A program made the position numbers and the translations under genes. A stretch of 64,000 nt of DNA from Trichaptum fuscoviolaceum (taxonomy: Eukaryota; Basidiomycota; Agaricomycetes; Hymenochaetales; Trichaptaceae), in NCBI GenBank assembly GCA_910574455.1, contig CAJSYZ010000004.1, positions 3,606,599 to 3,670,598 on the forward strand, read 5' to 3'. The notes beneath the pieces were generated by a model. It did not search any database. It worked only from the letters and a program-made list of their open reading frames with translations, and was not told the origin of the DNA. Numbering within the stretch: position 1 is the stretch's first letter; each line of letters opens with the position of its first letter. This document shows positions 1 to 9,167 of the stretch, one piece after another.

Positions 1-650
1 CAAGTCATCAATTAACGTAGTGAGAATCGGTTGTTGATGGTATGGGACCGGGTACGGTTTGTGAATTTTCGGCACAAAACTTGGTAATGTTTTGATCTCC
101 ATATCATAGGGTCGGGCAGGGGGGTAGGTTTGGATTTCATTCTCTGAGAAGATGTCCGCATATTCCAAATATTCGTCTGGAATATTAAGTTTCTCCTTTG
201 GCTTTTGGTTTTGCTGTTCGAGTTGAGTAGAGACCGTGATCTTGTTGATAGTGATCGTGTCATCATTCCAGTTAATCTGGGGCTTTGCCTGTTTGAACCA
301 AGGTAGTCCTAGAATAACATCGTCGCTTGGAATGTGTGTCCGATAAAAGATTGTTGAGGTTGAATGAGGGTGGGTGAGATTCAATCGAATCCGTTCTGAA
401 ACTGTTCCGTTCTTGTTCAGAGTTCCATCGGCATTGCTAACTTGTAAAGCTTTATCAAGTTTATGCATTTTGATGTTGAGCTTATCAACTAGATCCGAGT
501 TGATAAAGTTCAGTTGTGCTCCGGTGTCAAGAAGGGCATTGATAGCGATGAGGTGTCCGTTAACGAGTAATTTGACCGGGATTCGAAATGATGAGATGTT
601 GCCATTTAGAACAACAGTGTTGAGTTGAACCGGGTTAACCAACTCTGAGC
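1..650 (-). CDS. Gypsy pol: aspartic protease and start of reverse transcriptase (partial)
   Basis: In the frame entered by the -1 slip, the sequence has a retropepsin-like segment, AINALLDTGAQLNFI, near 550-520. DTGA is the catalytic aspartate motif. After an ILGLPWF motif and a linker comes the usual RT lead-in (IPDEYLEYADIFSE, then PYDMEIKT and a PYPVP-like stretch). The RT catalytic YxDD would lie beyond the left edge. The frame appears open across this piece. The slip site lies just upstream, and no independent ATG is evident. Confidence 0.75.
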
Positions 651-656
651 TGTTCA

Positions 657-663
657 AAAATTT
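657..663 (-). promoter_or_regulatory. -1 ribosomal frameshift heptamer A AAT TTT at the gag stop
   Basis: In the gag frame the codons are GCA AAT TTT TGA, so A AAT TTT fits X XXY YYZ exactly. A -1 slip continues as TTG AAC AGC TCA, which is the open protease/RT frame. A possible stem (GAGTTG pairing with CAACTC, with AACC/GGTT inside it) lies at 645-622, 11 nt downstream. Confidence 0.6.
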
Positions 664-1201
664 GCAGCATCATAGTTGCCATATTCATCAAAATCTTCAT
701 TGTCGAGTTCGTCCAAAGTGTTGAATAGTTCCTCTCGAGACTGATCATCAAGACTGGTAATAATCTCGTTGATTTGATATGCCTTGTCTTCCAGGGTGTC
801 CGTTTCATCATAGTCATCGTCATCCACTTCCATTGCATTGATTCGGGGCTTGAATCTGTGTTTAGCACCTGGGAAGCGTCCTTGGGGTTTTCCTCTAGGT
901 TTGAAAGAGTTCCTAGGACGGGATGGGCGTTTGGGACATTTGTTCGCCATATGACCGGGTTTTTCGCAATAGAAACAAAGACCTTTGTCTCTAGCTTCCT
1001 TCTGCTTCTCTGGGGTGAGCTTGTTGAAATACATAGCATTGATATTGAATTCTTCCATCTTGTCTTCGAGTGAAGGTTCCGATTCCGGTTCCGGGTCGGA
1101 GTCAACTTCCATTTCATGAATTCGATATCTGCGGTTGAATCGGCGTTTCGGATAGCTGTACTTTTTCCTAAAGAATTGTGAAGGTTTCTGTTGATGAGGG
1201 G

Positions 1202-1206
1202 GATTC
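1202..1206. repeat. 5-bp target-site duplication GATTC, left copy
   Basis: It matches 3738-3742 exactly, and only one copy is needed for an intact gag frame. Confidence 0.75.
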
Positions 1207-1454
1207 TGTTACGACCTGGGGGGAACCTGGGGGCCGTGGCGCGTTAGCGGCTTCCGGGGCAAGGCCTGGGAGAGCGCGCGGCAGCTGAGAAGGCGTAGGG
1301 AACCGTTAAGGACGCTACAACGCCAACGGAGTCGCGCGGGAAGCGGGGCTGCGGGGGCGAGACGCAAGGGGGCTCAAGGCGAGGACGGGACGGAGTCAGA
1401 GTCGAGGCTGGGAAGGCAGAGTCGAGGCGCGGGGAAATGCAAAGCGGGATTCTG

Positions 1455-1526
1455 GCGGGAATCTGGATTCGCGCGGGAATCTGGATTCGTGCGGGAATCT
1501 GGATTCGTGCGGGAATCTGGATTCGT
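1455..1526. repeat. 18-bp tandem repeat inside the nested element
   Basis: Four head-to-tail copies of GCGGGAATCTGGATTCGT, with one mismatch in the first. Looser GCGGGAATC-type motifs continue to about 1640. Confidence 0.85.
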
Positions 1527-1758
1527 GCGGGGATCGCAGAGCGGGAATCGTTCGGGACTTTGGCGGGAATCGCAGAGCGGGATTCTGGCGGGAATCTCAG
1601 AGCGGGATTCTGGGCAGGACTCAGAGCGGGATTCGCAGAGCGGGATCCGGGACCAGACAGAGACAAGAGAGCCAGAGAGCAGGCGTGCTCAGGACGGGAG
1701 CAGAGAGCTCAGGATAACCGGGATCTCAAGGCAACACTTCTGTATCAGGAGGAGGTTC

Positions 1759-1841
1759 CCTAAGGAAGCACTCGACAAGTTAGCATTGTAAAACTACACT
1801 AGAGACAAGACAGAAACACACCTAAGGAAGCACTCGACAAG
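1759..1841. repeat. 21-bp direct repeat, CCTAAGGAAGCACTCGACAA(G)
   Basis: Two exact copies, at 1759-1779 and 1821-1841, flank a 41-bp spacer within the nested element. Confidence 0.8.
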
Positions 1842-2536
1842 AGGACAAAAGTGAGTGCTCCTTACGGTGGCGACAGGTATTTATCTACTGGGCAGAATCT
1901 ACAGGGAACGGGCATGCACAAACACGCAACTAACTAGTTACACAATCTTGCGGGCGAAGGCCGCGCATACAGTGACGTGAATCCGGGATTCGGGATTCGG
2001 TGCGGGGGACATCTGGGCAAGATCTAAGGGAACGAGCGTGAAGCATGGTCAAGTGAAACAAAGAGAACTAAAGGAATGTAATTGTGCGCGAGGTATCAAG
2101 CTGGCGCACAGGCAGCGGGGTAACGAGCGTGGGGGGCGGATGTAATGCATACATCGTCTTGGGATAAGTTGCAGGCAACTTCTGGCGTGGATCAGGGTCG
2201 CGGGAGATCGACAGGGACCAACTTCGAAGAAGCCGGTGCTTCGATGTCGTAACGAAGCCTAATCGCGAGGCGCGCGCGGGGCAGGGCGACTAAGGACGGG
2301 GTTCGAGTCCTTGCGGACAATGAGATCAACCCCGCACACGGGGTGGCGGGAATGTGGTCTGCGGGCCGGGACAGGACGCTACTAGCGAGACTAGTTGGCT
2401 GGCACGTGCGTGGCCAGGCCAATCACCTGGGGCTATCTCAAGACGAGGTTAGCATCGAGGAGCGGGAAGCTAAGGGGTTTCCCTTGGACGACGGGAAACT
2501 CGCGCGATTCGCGACGGGATCATGCAGGGAATCTGG

Positions 2537-2652
2537 TTCGGGTTTCGACCGGGTTTCGAGTTCGGGTTTCGACTGGGAATCGAGTTCGGGTTTAGACCGG
2601 GAATCGAGTTCGGGTTTCGACCGGGAATCGAGACAGGGTTCGACCGGGAATC
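2537..2652. repeat. 24-bp tandem repeat inside the nested element
   Basis: Four copies with small changes, starting TTCGGGTTTCGACCGGG and ending AATCGAG, then a partial fifth. Related GGGAATC and GGGACT motifs extend to about 2970. Confidence 0.85.
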
Positions 2653-3315
2653 GTAGCGGGAATCTTTCGGGAATCAGAGCGGGAACTTAGCTGGGGTTGC
2701 GATGGGAATCGCGGCGGGATCGAAGGCGGGAATCCTGCGGGGGATTTGCGCAGGGATTCGAGACGGGACGCGAGGCGGGAAACGAGCGGGATTTCGACTG
2801 GGATCGTGCGGGGGAAAGGAGCGGGATTCCAACCGGGAAGCGAGCGGGGTTTCTACCGGGAATGAGCGGGGGAGTCTGGCGGGACTCTAGTCTGGAAACG
2901 AGCGGGGGGAGTTTGGCGGGACTCCAACCTGGACGAGTGGGGGAGTCTTGACGGGACTCCAACCGGGAACGAGCGTGGGTTGCGGGATTGTCAGAGAGGA
3001 CGCTTGACGGCGTTCGCGGCGAGGCGGGATTCCTGGCGGGGCAGGCTGTGGACGAACAAGGGCAGGTCGAGAGGCACAGGATGTCGAAGGGGTTAGCTAG
3101 GGCACCATGGCAGGACGAGCGCCGGGCAGGGTTCGTGACCGGGCAGGATTGCGGGACAGCAATCCTTGACCGCTGTCGTGTTGGCTTACTCAGGGCCAGA
3201 CAGAGGTCGGCTTTGGACGCAGTGGATCAATCTCCTAACTGCACTTCATGACTGTGGACGCAAGGCCGGGATCTGGTATCCGGGCATAGTCGAGAACCTA
3301 CGAGGTCTGGGATAG

Positions 3316-3367
3316 CTATGGCTATGGCTATGGCTGTGGCAGGCTATGGCTATGGCTGTGGCTATGG
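3316..3367. repeat. 6-bp tandem repeat, unit TATGGC
   Basis: About eight copies with some TGTGGC variants, in the right part of the nested element. Confidence 0.85.
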
Positions 3368-3737
3368 TGAGTGACTTCGGGACTATGGCGAGGTACGGAG
3401 TTCGCTGGGGCGGGGAACAGAGCATGACGGGAGCGGGGAGCGAGCGGGGGATCATCCTAGAGTCGGGGGAACGACAAGGCGGGCTAGGGCTGGATCGAGA
3501 CACGGGGACGAGGCGGGGGACTGACGAGGAGACGTGGGCGAGGACAAGCAGGGGCGAGGAGGTCATAGCGGGGCGGAACTCTTAGCAGGAGAATGCATGG
3601 CGAAGCAGAGGTTCTTCTGGGATCAGAGAGCGGGGGATCCTTTCGGGATCTAGCCCAGGTCGCGATTTCGGGTTTCAGTATACCGGGTTCTGTTCGGGAT
3701 TGCCTTAGACATGTTGGGGTCCTGGGGGATCCCGACA

Positions 3738-3742
3738 GATTC
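3738..3742. repeat. 5-bp target-site duplication GATTC, right copy
   Basis: It matches 1202-1206 and directly abuts the CA end of the nested element. Confidence 0.75.
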
Positions 3743-5193
3743 ATCCTTTCGTATTGTAGCCCAAATTTGAGGGCATTCTCGTAGTACGGGTCCATGAGAG
3801 GTTTGCCTGCCGTGTCCTTTGCCATATTGTCTTCAATTCGGATTAGTTCCCTTTGGATCGAAATTGGAAGGCCTTTCTTGAACAGATTGGTAAGAACTGT
3901 GGTGTCTTCGATTCCTGCATCGTAAGCTAGTCGTTGGAATTCATAGACATATTGATCTGTGCGCATGCCGGGGGTTTGCTTGAGTTTCATGAGTTCCTCA
4001 TATGCGTCTGCAATGTAGTCTGCAGATATGAAGTGTTCACGAAAATCTTTCTTGAATTTTGCCCAAGTATAATCCCATGGTTTTCCGTCGGCTAGTTTCT
4101 TGTTTCCTTTGGTGATGATGCTGTTTATGAAGGTACCAGCTGATCCTAGATTGCAAAATGTGGCTGCAAGTCGAACCTTGTCTTCATCTGTAGTGTAACC
4201 GGGTGTGAGAATGATGTAATTCTCCATGAGATCGAGCCATCGTCTAGCATCCTTGCGACTGCCATCGAAGTTGAATGGTTTATTGGCTCCATTCCTGCGT
4301 TCTTCGATTTTGTCCGGGGGTCCAGATGTGTTGGCTGCTCCTCCAGAAGTTCCCATTGGTGGCGATGGAGGTGGAGGTGGCGGTGGTGGTGGCGGTTCAG
4401 GGGTCGGAGAATTAGACTTTTTGGGTTGGTAGTCAGGGTCGAAGGGATTTTCGTGATCCGAGTAGTACTTTAACTCTTCTTCTTCCGGAAGTTCTTCTTG
4501 CTTCGGAGGTTGAGAAGGGTCTTCAGGGGCTTTTCCCTTGTCAGTGCCTTTTGATTCTGTCCGAAGTCTGAGAGTTTCAAGTTGGTCCGCTAGATTTGTG
4601 AGGACTGATAGCTCTTCCGATGTTTGCTGAGTAGAAGGTCCAGCAAATGATCGGCTGTGTCTGACTCTTGAGGGGCTCCCAAGAAGGGGGTGGATAGGAG
4701 AGGTTTCTTCCTTAGTTTGATGAGTAGAAGGTACCGGGGTAGTAAGGTCGGGTTGTGTAGTATTCGGAGGTGTTGATGGATGTTCAACCGGTTCAACTGA
4801 GGAGGTCTCAGAGGCTTCAGTTGCAGCTTGTGAAGCGGTAGCAGATACTGGTAGTACGTCTCCAAGTACTAAGGGTGATGCTCGAGGTGTACCTTTCCTA
4901 GTAAGTTCTCGATATCGTTGTTCTGCGTCTTTGGGTTCTACTGCTTCCCAATTGAGATTAAGTCTGCGATAGAATGCTCCGGGGTTGCGTCTGTCTTTGT
5001 CCGGTATGTACTTCCAATCTTGTGCTTGTTTGCTGTAGAAGATGTATTGCTTAACAACACCTTTCTGTCGGTACCAGCAACGTTTGAGATAATCGAAATG
5101 GGTGTTTGTGGGGGCTGATGGAGGTAAGGATACGAATGAGGTGTCGATGTGAGGGGTGTCCGGTGGTGGTGGTCGAGTTGCCAGTATGTTCAA
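3738..5193 (-). pseudogene. Gypsy gag, matrix/capsid part, interrupted by an insertion
   Basis: This is a long ORF with a Pro/Ser/Thr-rich N-terminal half and a poly-Pro run. A capsid-like helical region follows, with motifs such as FNFDGSRKDARRWLDLMENY, the KFKKDFREHF region and RTDQYVYEFQRLAYDAG; these are typical of retrotransposon gag proteins. The open frame starts at a TTG directly after a stop, so the true start is probably in the 5' ORF by frameshift, or this copy carries an indel. The frame enters the inserted element at 3737 and ends in unrelated GC-rich translation. Removing 1207-3737 with one copy of the 5-bp duplication restores the frame into the zinc-knuckle segment. Confidence 0.75.
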
Positions 5194-6300
5194 TCAGTAG
5201 TTTGGATTCCGTTGGTTTGATACTGTGCCGGAATCGGGGGTACTGGGGGAATAGGGGTGGCTTGTCGAATGGGACGGTTTGGGGGTGAAATGAGTGGAAT
5301 GTCACTTGGGGATAGGCTAGGTTGACAACCGCAGCGATTGATATAGGTTTGAACGTCTTCTTCAACGTCAGGCCAATAGCAAACGTAGTCTAGATGTTCC
5401 CTAGTGGTTTGGACTGTGTAATGATAGTTGGTTTCCGGATGGATGTGTGCTGCGTATATGAGATCGTTTCGAAGGGCTTGGTTGCTTCCAACGTAGGCTC
5501 GTCCTTCTGTCCAAAGTAAATCTACCCTTAGTTTCCAATTGGTGGGGAATCGACGGTTTCGGATAAGAAATGCCAATGATGTGATTACTGAATCTCCGTC
5601 GTAGCTTTTCTTGATTCGTTGATCTAGTCCGTTGAGTTTCAGAAGTCTAAAGTTCTCTGCAATTTCTGTCTTGTCTGATATACCGGGTTGGATAGGGTGA
5701 AGTCGACTAGTTCTGGGGATGATTAGATTTGCCAGGTTGTCTATTTGATTTATGAATAGAGCTGCTAAGTCTTCTTCTGATCCTTCTGAGGTGGGATTGG
5801 AATGGTCCAGGGGTAGGTGTGTCGAGCTGGATAGGTGAACCTAGAAGGGGGATGGGAGTTCCTTCGCGTTTGATCTCTTGTTTGATCGGAGGGGGAGGGG
5901 GTGTATGCTGTTCCTGGATCCTTTGAGTAACAGGTGTTACAGGTGGTAATTGCCTGTTATGTGTTCCTATTTCGCTTGTCCAATAGTGTTGAGGATCTTC
6001 GAAGTTAGATGATGCTGAGCTAAGATAGGTTTCCCTTGTGAATTCTTGTCCGAGTCGAGGGGCTGGGTACGAAGTAACAAATGGATTGGTTACTATGCTT
6101 TCTCGAGTTTCAGATGGGGGTTCTGCCTTGGTTGTCTGCTCAGTATCGGAGTATTCGAGTTCGGATGGGGTGTGGGGTGGGGTAGAGTTGGTTGGGATGT
6201 CTGTGATGCGGATGGGGTCGAAGATAAAAATCTCCTGCACGTCTTCCAACAATCTTTCCGTATGATTGGCGACTCGTATTAGGACCTTCAGGTTGGGCAC
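5190..6300 (-). pseudogene. Gypsy 5' ORF with an integrase zinc-finger-like motif, frameshifted
   Basis: Two open stretches, 6300-5707 (197 aa) and 5576-5190 (128 aa), belong to one reading frame after a single frameshift near 5770. The same frame is open across 5707-5576 once shifted. The first part is Pro/Thr/Ser/Glu-rich. The second contains YWPDVEEDVQTYINRCGCQ preceded by two histidines: H-x5-H-x29-C-x-C. This resembles the HHCC zinc-binding domain found before the integrase core, with CxC instead of CxxC. No DDE core follows; the ORF ends in a Pro-rich tail just before gag. Its position upstream of gag is unusual. Homology is judged by eye. Confidence 0.5.
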
Positions 6301-6585
6301 TTCCTTGGGTGATCTCTTCCCTTGAGCTACTTGTTGTTACAACACGAGTGGGTTCTCCTAACTCTCTTCTCGAGTGCTCGTCCGGTATGTTACTTCGGTT
6401 CGCTGGATAACAACTTCCTGTTGTGTTCACCGGTATTTCTGTTGTCAACGAGTGAAGCTATGTCTCTCTGGATCTTCGCTATATGCGTCTAGCAGTTTCA
6501 CTAGGTGGATCGGACCGTTCCTCTGCTTGCTTTCTTCTCTTCAAGTTACCTGGGCTGGCTCTGCTTTCTGATCGGGTCGCGAACC

Positions 6586-6604
6586 TCAAATCCCGCTTAC
6601 ACCA
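6586..6604 (-). other. Primer-binding site of the Gypsy element
   Basis: The plus strand reads TCAAATCCCGCTTACACCA. This looks like a tRNA 3' end: T-loop remnant, acceptor strand, then CCA. The element strand therefore begins its PBS with TGGTGTAAGCGGG, next to the LTR terminus at 6612. Which tRNA primes is not decided here. Confidence 0.55.
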
Positions 6605-7114
6605 ACCTTAATGTAACAAGGACCGTTAATTCTGGGCGTGAACCTGCTTAATGCTTTGGGTCTGTTTCGAGCGTCTGTGTAGATGAATACACAACACAAG
6701 TTATGTGTCAATCGTATGTCGTTCAAGTTCTTTCTTTCCTACTTTGAAAGGTTAGCAATCAATGGCCAGTTGTTCACTTACTTTGAAAGTATTCCGGATT
6801 AGTTCTTGTAGGGTGGATTGTTTAATTCCGATGGTGGAAAGTGGAGTCAAGTGCAATAGTCTTGGCTGCTTTCCAGGTTATGGAAAGAAGTCAATCCTAA
6901 TTGTTACGTTCACGGCTTCGGAAGACTTATCACGGAAATGATAAGTGACAAAAGCGTTGTTTGTGAACAAACAAGTGGTGAGATAAGAGTGGGCGCTTTA
7001 ACGAGGCTCTCTTAAGCTCGGAAGTCGTGGGTGAACAGAGTCTTTGGCACGATGGTGTGAAAGACTATAGGAGGATTGACTTAAGTGTCATCCGAAGGCC
7101 TATGTGTACAGGGG

Positions 7115-7122
7115 TTTATATA
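7115..7122 (-). promoter_or_regulatory. TATA box of the Gypsy LTR
   Basis: The minus strand reads TATATAAA inside the putative LTR. It is correctly placed to drive transcription leftwards into the element, with the 10-bp tandem repeats just upstream. Confidence 0.45.
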
Positions 7123-7156
7123 CTACAGAGGAGAGAAACATAAATAGAACGTGCTT

Positions 7157-7290
7157 CTGGGGCTAGCTGGGGCTAACTGGGGCTAACTGGGGCTAACTGG
7201 GGCTAACTGGGGCTAACTGGGGCTAACTAGGGCTAACTGTGAGACAGGGGAAATGGGGCTAACTGGGGCTACGTAGGGCTAACTGGGGCT
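7157..7290. repeat. 10-bp tandem repeat, unit GGGGCTAACT
   Basis: About eight contiguous copies lie at 7157-7239, followed by three or four degenerate ones to 7290. The array is in the putative U3 of the Gypsy LTR, upstream of its TATA box, so it may act as an enhancer repeat. That role is inference. Confidence 0.8.
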
Positions 7291-7536
7291 ATGGTAAAGC
7301 GAAGGGGCAATGTAAACAAAGAGGCAGTAAAAAGGGGGCTACCTGGGGCACCGAAGGTTAAAGGTAAAAAGGTTAAATGGTAAAGTCGGAGTGCAAAGGT
7401 AAGATATAACCAAATCGGGTCGCGTGAGGTAAACAAAGGTAAATAAGGGTCCGCATGCTTGATGCATAACATTGTCCGTGCACATTGTCTTGGCCCTGGG
7501 TCGGCATAAAGTATTGGACAAGAACACAATAGGAAA

Positions 7537-8452
7537 GCCTATAGGTGCCCTCGCCCTTGCGGCAACAGCGGTATCTATCTACTTCAGTACTTGCAGTGGC
7601 TTTATTCACTGAATCTCTCATGGACAGGTCAAAGTTGCAATCGATAAGCAGGTAGCCCGGTTGCAAAATATCAAAGAAGAGCTTGGTGGTGCTGAGTGGT
7701 ACTTCACTAGTGCTCTGTGGCAGCCTCATACGGACGACTATGTCAACTTATTGTCAAATTCCTCGTTTTTCACTGAATCAAACTGGGAGAAGGTTCGGTC
7801 CCGCATAGAAGCTTACAACTCCGTTGAAGATGTCAATGCGGGAAGGAACGCCGAACTTGTTGGATCGGGTGTCACTGGCAGGGATTTCTCCCTATATATC
7901 GACGTTGGAGACGCGGATGCAAGCGGCGAGTATACACATGGTGAGGGCGCTAATAGAAGTGGTAAGTGCAAGGAGAGAAACGAAGACAAGGATAATGACG
8001 GCGAAGAAGTTGAGGATTTCAAGGAGAGGGAGGACGACATGGAGGACGAGGGTGTGTCTGGCGAGGGAGACGAGGACAAGGATCAGGATGAGGACAATGA
8101 CGATGATGAGGACAAGGATCAGGATCGGGATAAGAACAAGGATGCGGACGAGGTTCTTAGCGTGGGTGATGGATTCAGTGGAGGCTCTGAGGGCGAGGCG
8201 AATGACGCAGACAGAAAGGGCGGGGAAGGCGAAGGCGATCGCGAGGACGACGAGGGTTCATTATGGGATTCGGCTACGGACGGCGCAGACTTTTAAGAGC
8301 AGGTCGATCACTGGTGAGCTTTGGCTTTAACCATCCCCCACTGTATTCAAACACTTACTATCATCAACTTGCAGTGGCCTTCGTTCTCTGAGTATGCCGA
8401 GGAACAGGCAGAAGTGGCGAAATACAATCTGGATCAGGATGCCGTGGTGTAG
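7537..8452 (+). CDS. Acidic low-complexity protein, possible DUF6532-like remnant (boundaries uncertain)
   Basis: An ORF at 7661-8296 encodes about 211 aa. The first 90 residues look like a folded domain (EWYFTSALW, FFTESNWEKVRSRIEAY). The rest is extremely acidic, with Glu/Asp/Lys repeats such as DEDKDQDEDNDDDEDKDQD. Just upstream, after an AG at 7535-7536, GKPIGALALAATAV can be read, a motif reminiscent of DUF6532-type fungal proteins; a stop separates the two frames, so an intron or a mutation must lie between. A possible last exon (WPSFSEYAEEQ..., ending at 8452) follows an acceptor at about 8384. The gene directly abuts the Gypsy LTR and may have lost its 5' part. Function unknown. Confidence 0.4.
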
Positions 8453-9167
8453 TTACTGAGGGACACTGAGGCACTGATTTCTACTTATCTGTCTTAAATT
8501 ACTTGTGGAATGAACCAATACTGGAACCTCTTAGTACGCACTTACACGCTTGGGTACTGCAAACCTACAGACGAAAAAGTCTACTTATATGATTAAATGC
8601 TGAATTACTTATGGAATGAACTACTTGAACGTCTTACACACTTTTACTCTTGAGCACTGCAATTAAACTGCCAGAATAAATTCTTCTGATATGCTTGAAT
8701 GCTGGAGACTGAGGCACTGAGAGCACTGATTTCAGTTGACGGCACTGAATTCAGTAAGCCCCTTCCTGAATAATGAAACCACATGCCTGAAATCAGTAAA
8801 TCAGTAGAATTTTACTTCCCAGGGCTTCAGAGGACTTAAGGCCGGTTAAGTAGCCGTAAGCAAAAAAGAAGATTCCCTGATGTGTTGGGAAGGATGCGTC
8901 CCTCAATTCAATGGCAAGCCTTGGTCTTGACTACCGCGATGCTTCGATCTTCCATTTCGTTGAGGACACAGAGACCTGTGTGTGAGACTGCGCAAGGACT
9001 CAACGCATTCGGTTTCTGATGTCAATATGTACCGTGTCGAAAGGGGCTACTATTGTAGTGTTGATCAAGGGCCATGTAGCAGATTCAAATAGCCGAGCTC
9101 ATCAAATGCATCGTATAAACCAACCAAACCAACCTACTTCAGCTTTCCTTCCGATTTCCTCACCACA
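8453..9167. other. Intergenic, with a duplicated AT-rich segment
   Basis: Two imperfect copies of an approximately 100-bp segment follow each other at about 8500-8595 and 8600-8705. Both start AATTACTT(G/A)TGGAATGAAC and both end in GATTAAATGCTG- or GCTTGAATGCTG-like sequence. Several GCACTGA motifs flank them. I see no coding signal here. The last 40 bases form a normal CT-rich leader to the next gene. Confidence 0.5.

Larger units (their letters stand above)
654..1206 (-). pseudogene. Gypsy gag C-terminal part with CCHC zinc knuckle
   Basis: This is the C-terminal continuation of gag, beyond the nested insertion. It holds the knuckle CFYCEKPGHMANKC (C-x2-C-x4-H-x4-C) near 935-980, in a basic context, followed by an acidic tail. 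The frame stops with TGA at 656-654, immediately after a slippery heptamer that leads into the protease frame. A separate 160-aa frame over the same bases is a shadow. The conserved knuckle makes the family assignment firm; the gene is broken because 2.5 kb separates it from the capsid part. Confidence 0.8.
1207..3737. mobile_element. Nested TG...CA element (probably a long solo LTR) with 5-bp target duplication
   Basis: The insert begins TGTTACGACC and ends GATCCCGACA, with GATTC on both sides (1202-1206 and 3738-3742). It sits inside gag, and excising it with one GATTC copy restores the gag frame exactly, which fixes both ends. It is strikingly GC-rich and full of short tandem repeats. I find no second copy of its start inside it, so it does not look like an element with two LTRs; a 2.5-kb solo LTR or a non-coding LTR derivative fits best. 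On the minus strand a TATA-like GATAAATA near 1880 and a GTAACA terminus suggest it lies in the same orientation as its host element. Confidence 0.75.
1..7530 (-). mobile_element. Ty3/Gypsy LTR retrotransposon, 5' part, truncated by the window edge
   Basis: Read on the minus strand, the order is LTR-like sequence (about 7530 to 6612), primer-binding site (6604-6586), a 5' ORF (6300-5190), gag (5193 onward), CCHC knuckle (near 950), aspartic protease (DTGA motif near 530), and the start of reverse transcriptase at the left edge. This is the Ty3/Gypsy order, with protease before RT. The copy is damaged: frameshifts break the 5' ORF, and a 2.5-kb insertion splits gag at 1207-3737. RNase H, integrase core and 3' LTR would lie outside the window. 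The outer LTR boundary is uncertain because I cannot compare it with the second LTR. Confidence 0.85.
6612..7530 (-). repeat. Probable 5' LTR of the Gypsy element (outer end uncertain)
   Basis: The plus strand starts TGTAACAAGG at 6612, seven bases beyond a CCA-ended primer-binding site, so on the element strand the LTR ends in TTGTTACA. A minus-strand TATATAAA box lies at 7122-7115, and a run of 10-bp repeats lies upstream of it, as expected for a U3 region. The outer (U3) end is placed between about 7440 and 7536, just before coding-like sequence resumes. The other LTR is not in the window, so this end is an estimate. Confidence 0.5.

Noticed and set aside
1244..1666. 140-aa minus-strand ORF and several plus-strand ORFs with Ile-Arg-Ala-Gly-type repeats
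   Set aside because: They are translations of the 18-bp and related tandem repeats inside the LTR-like insert, open in several frames at once.
2290..2320. tRNA T-arm-like GGGGTTCGAGTCC
   Set aside because: No matching acceptor, D-arm or anticodon arm around it, and it lies in the repetitive GC-rich nested insert.
7813..8330. ORFs on the opposite strand and in another frame over the acidic gene
   Set aside because: Shadows of the Asp/Glu/Lys repeat; their Ser- or Arg/Met-rich compositions follow from the codon pattern.
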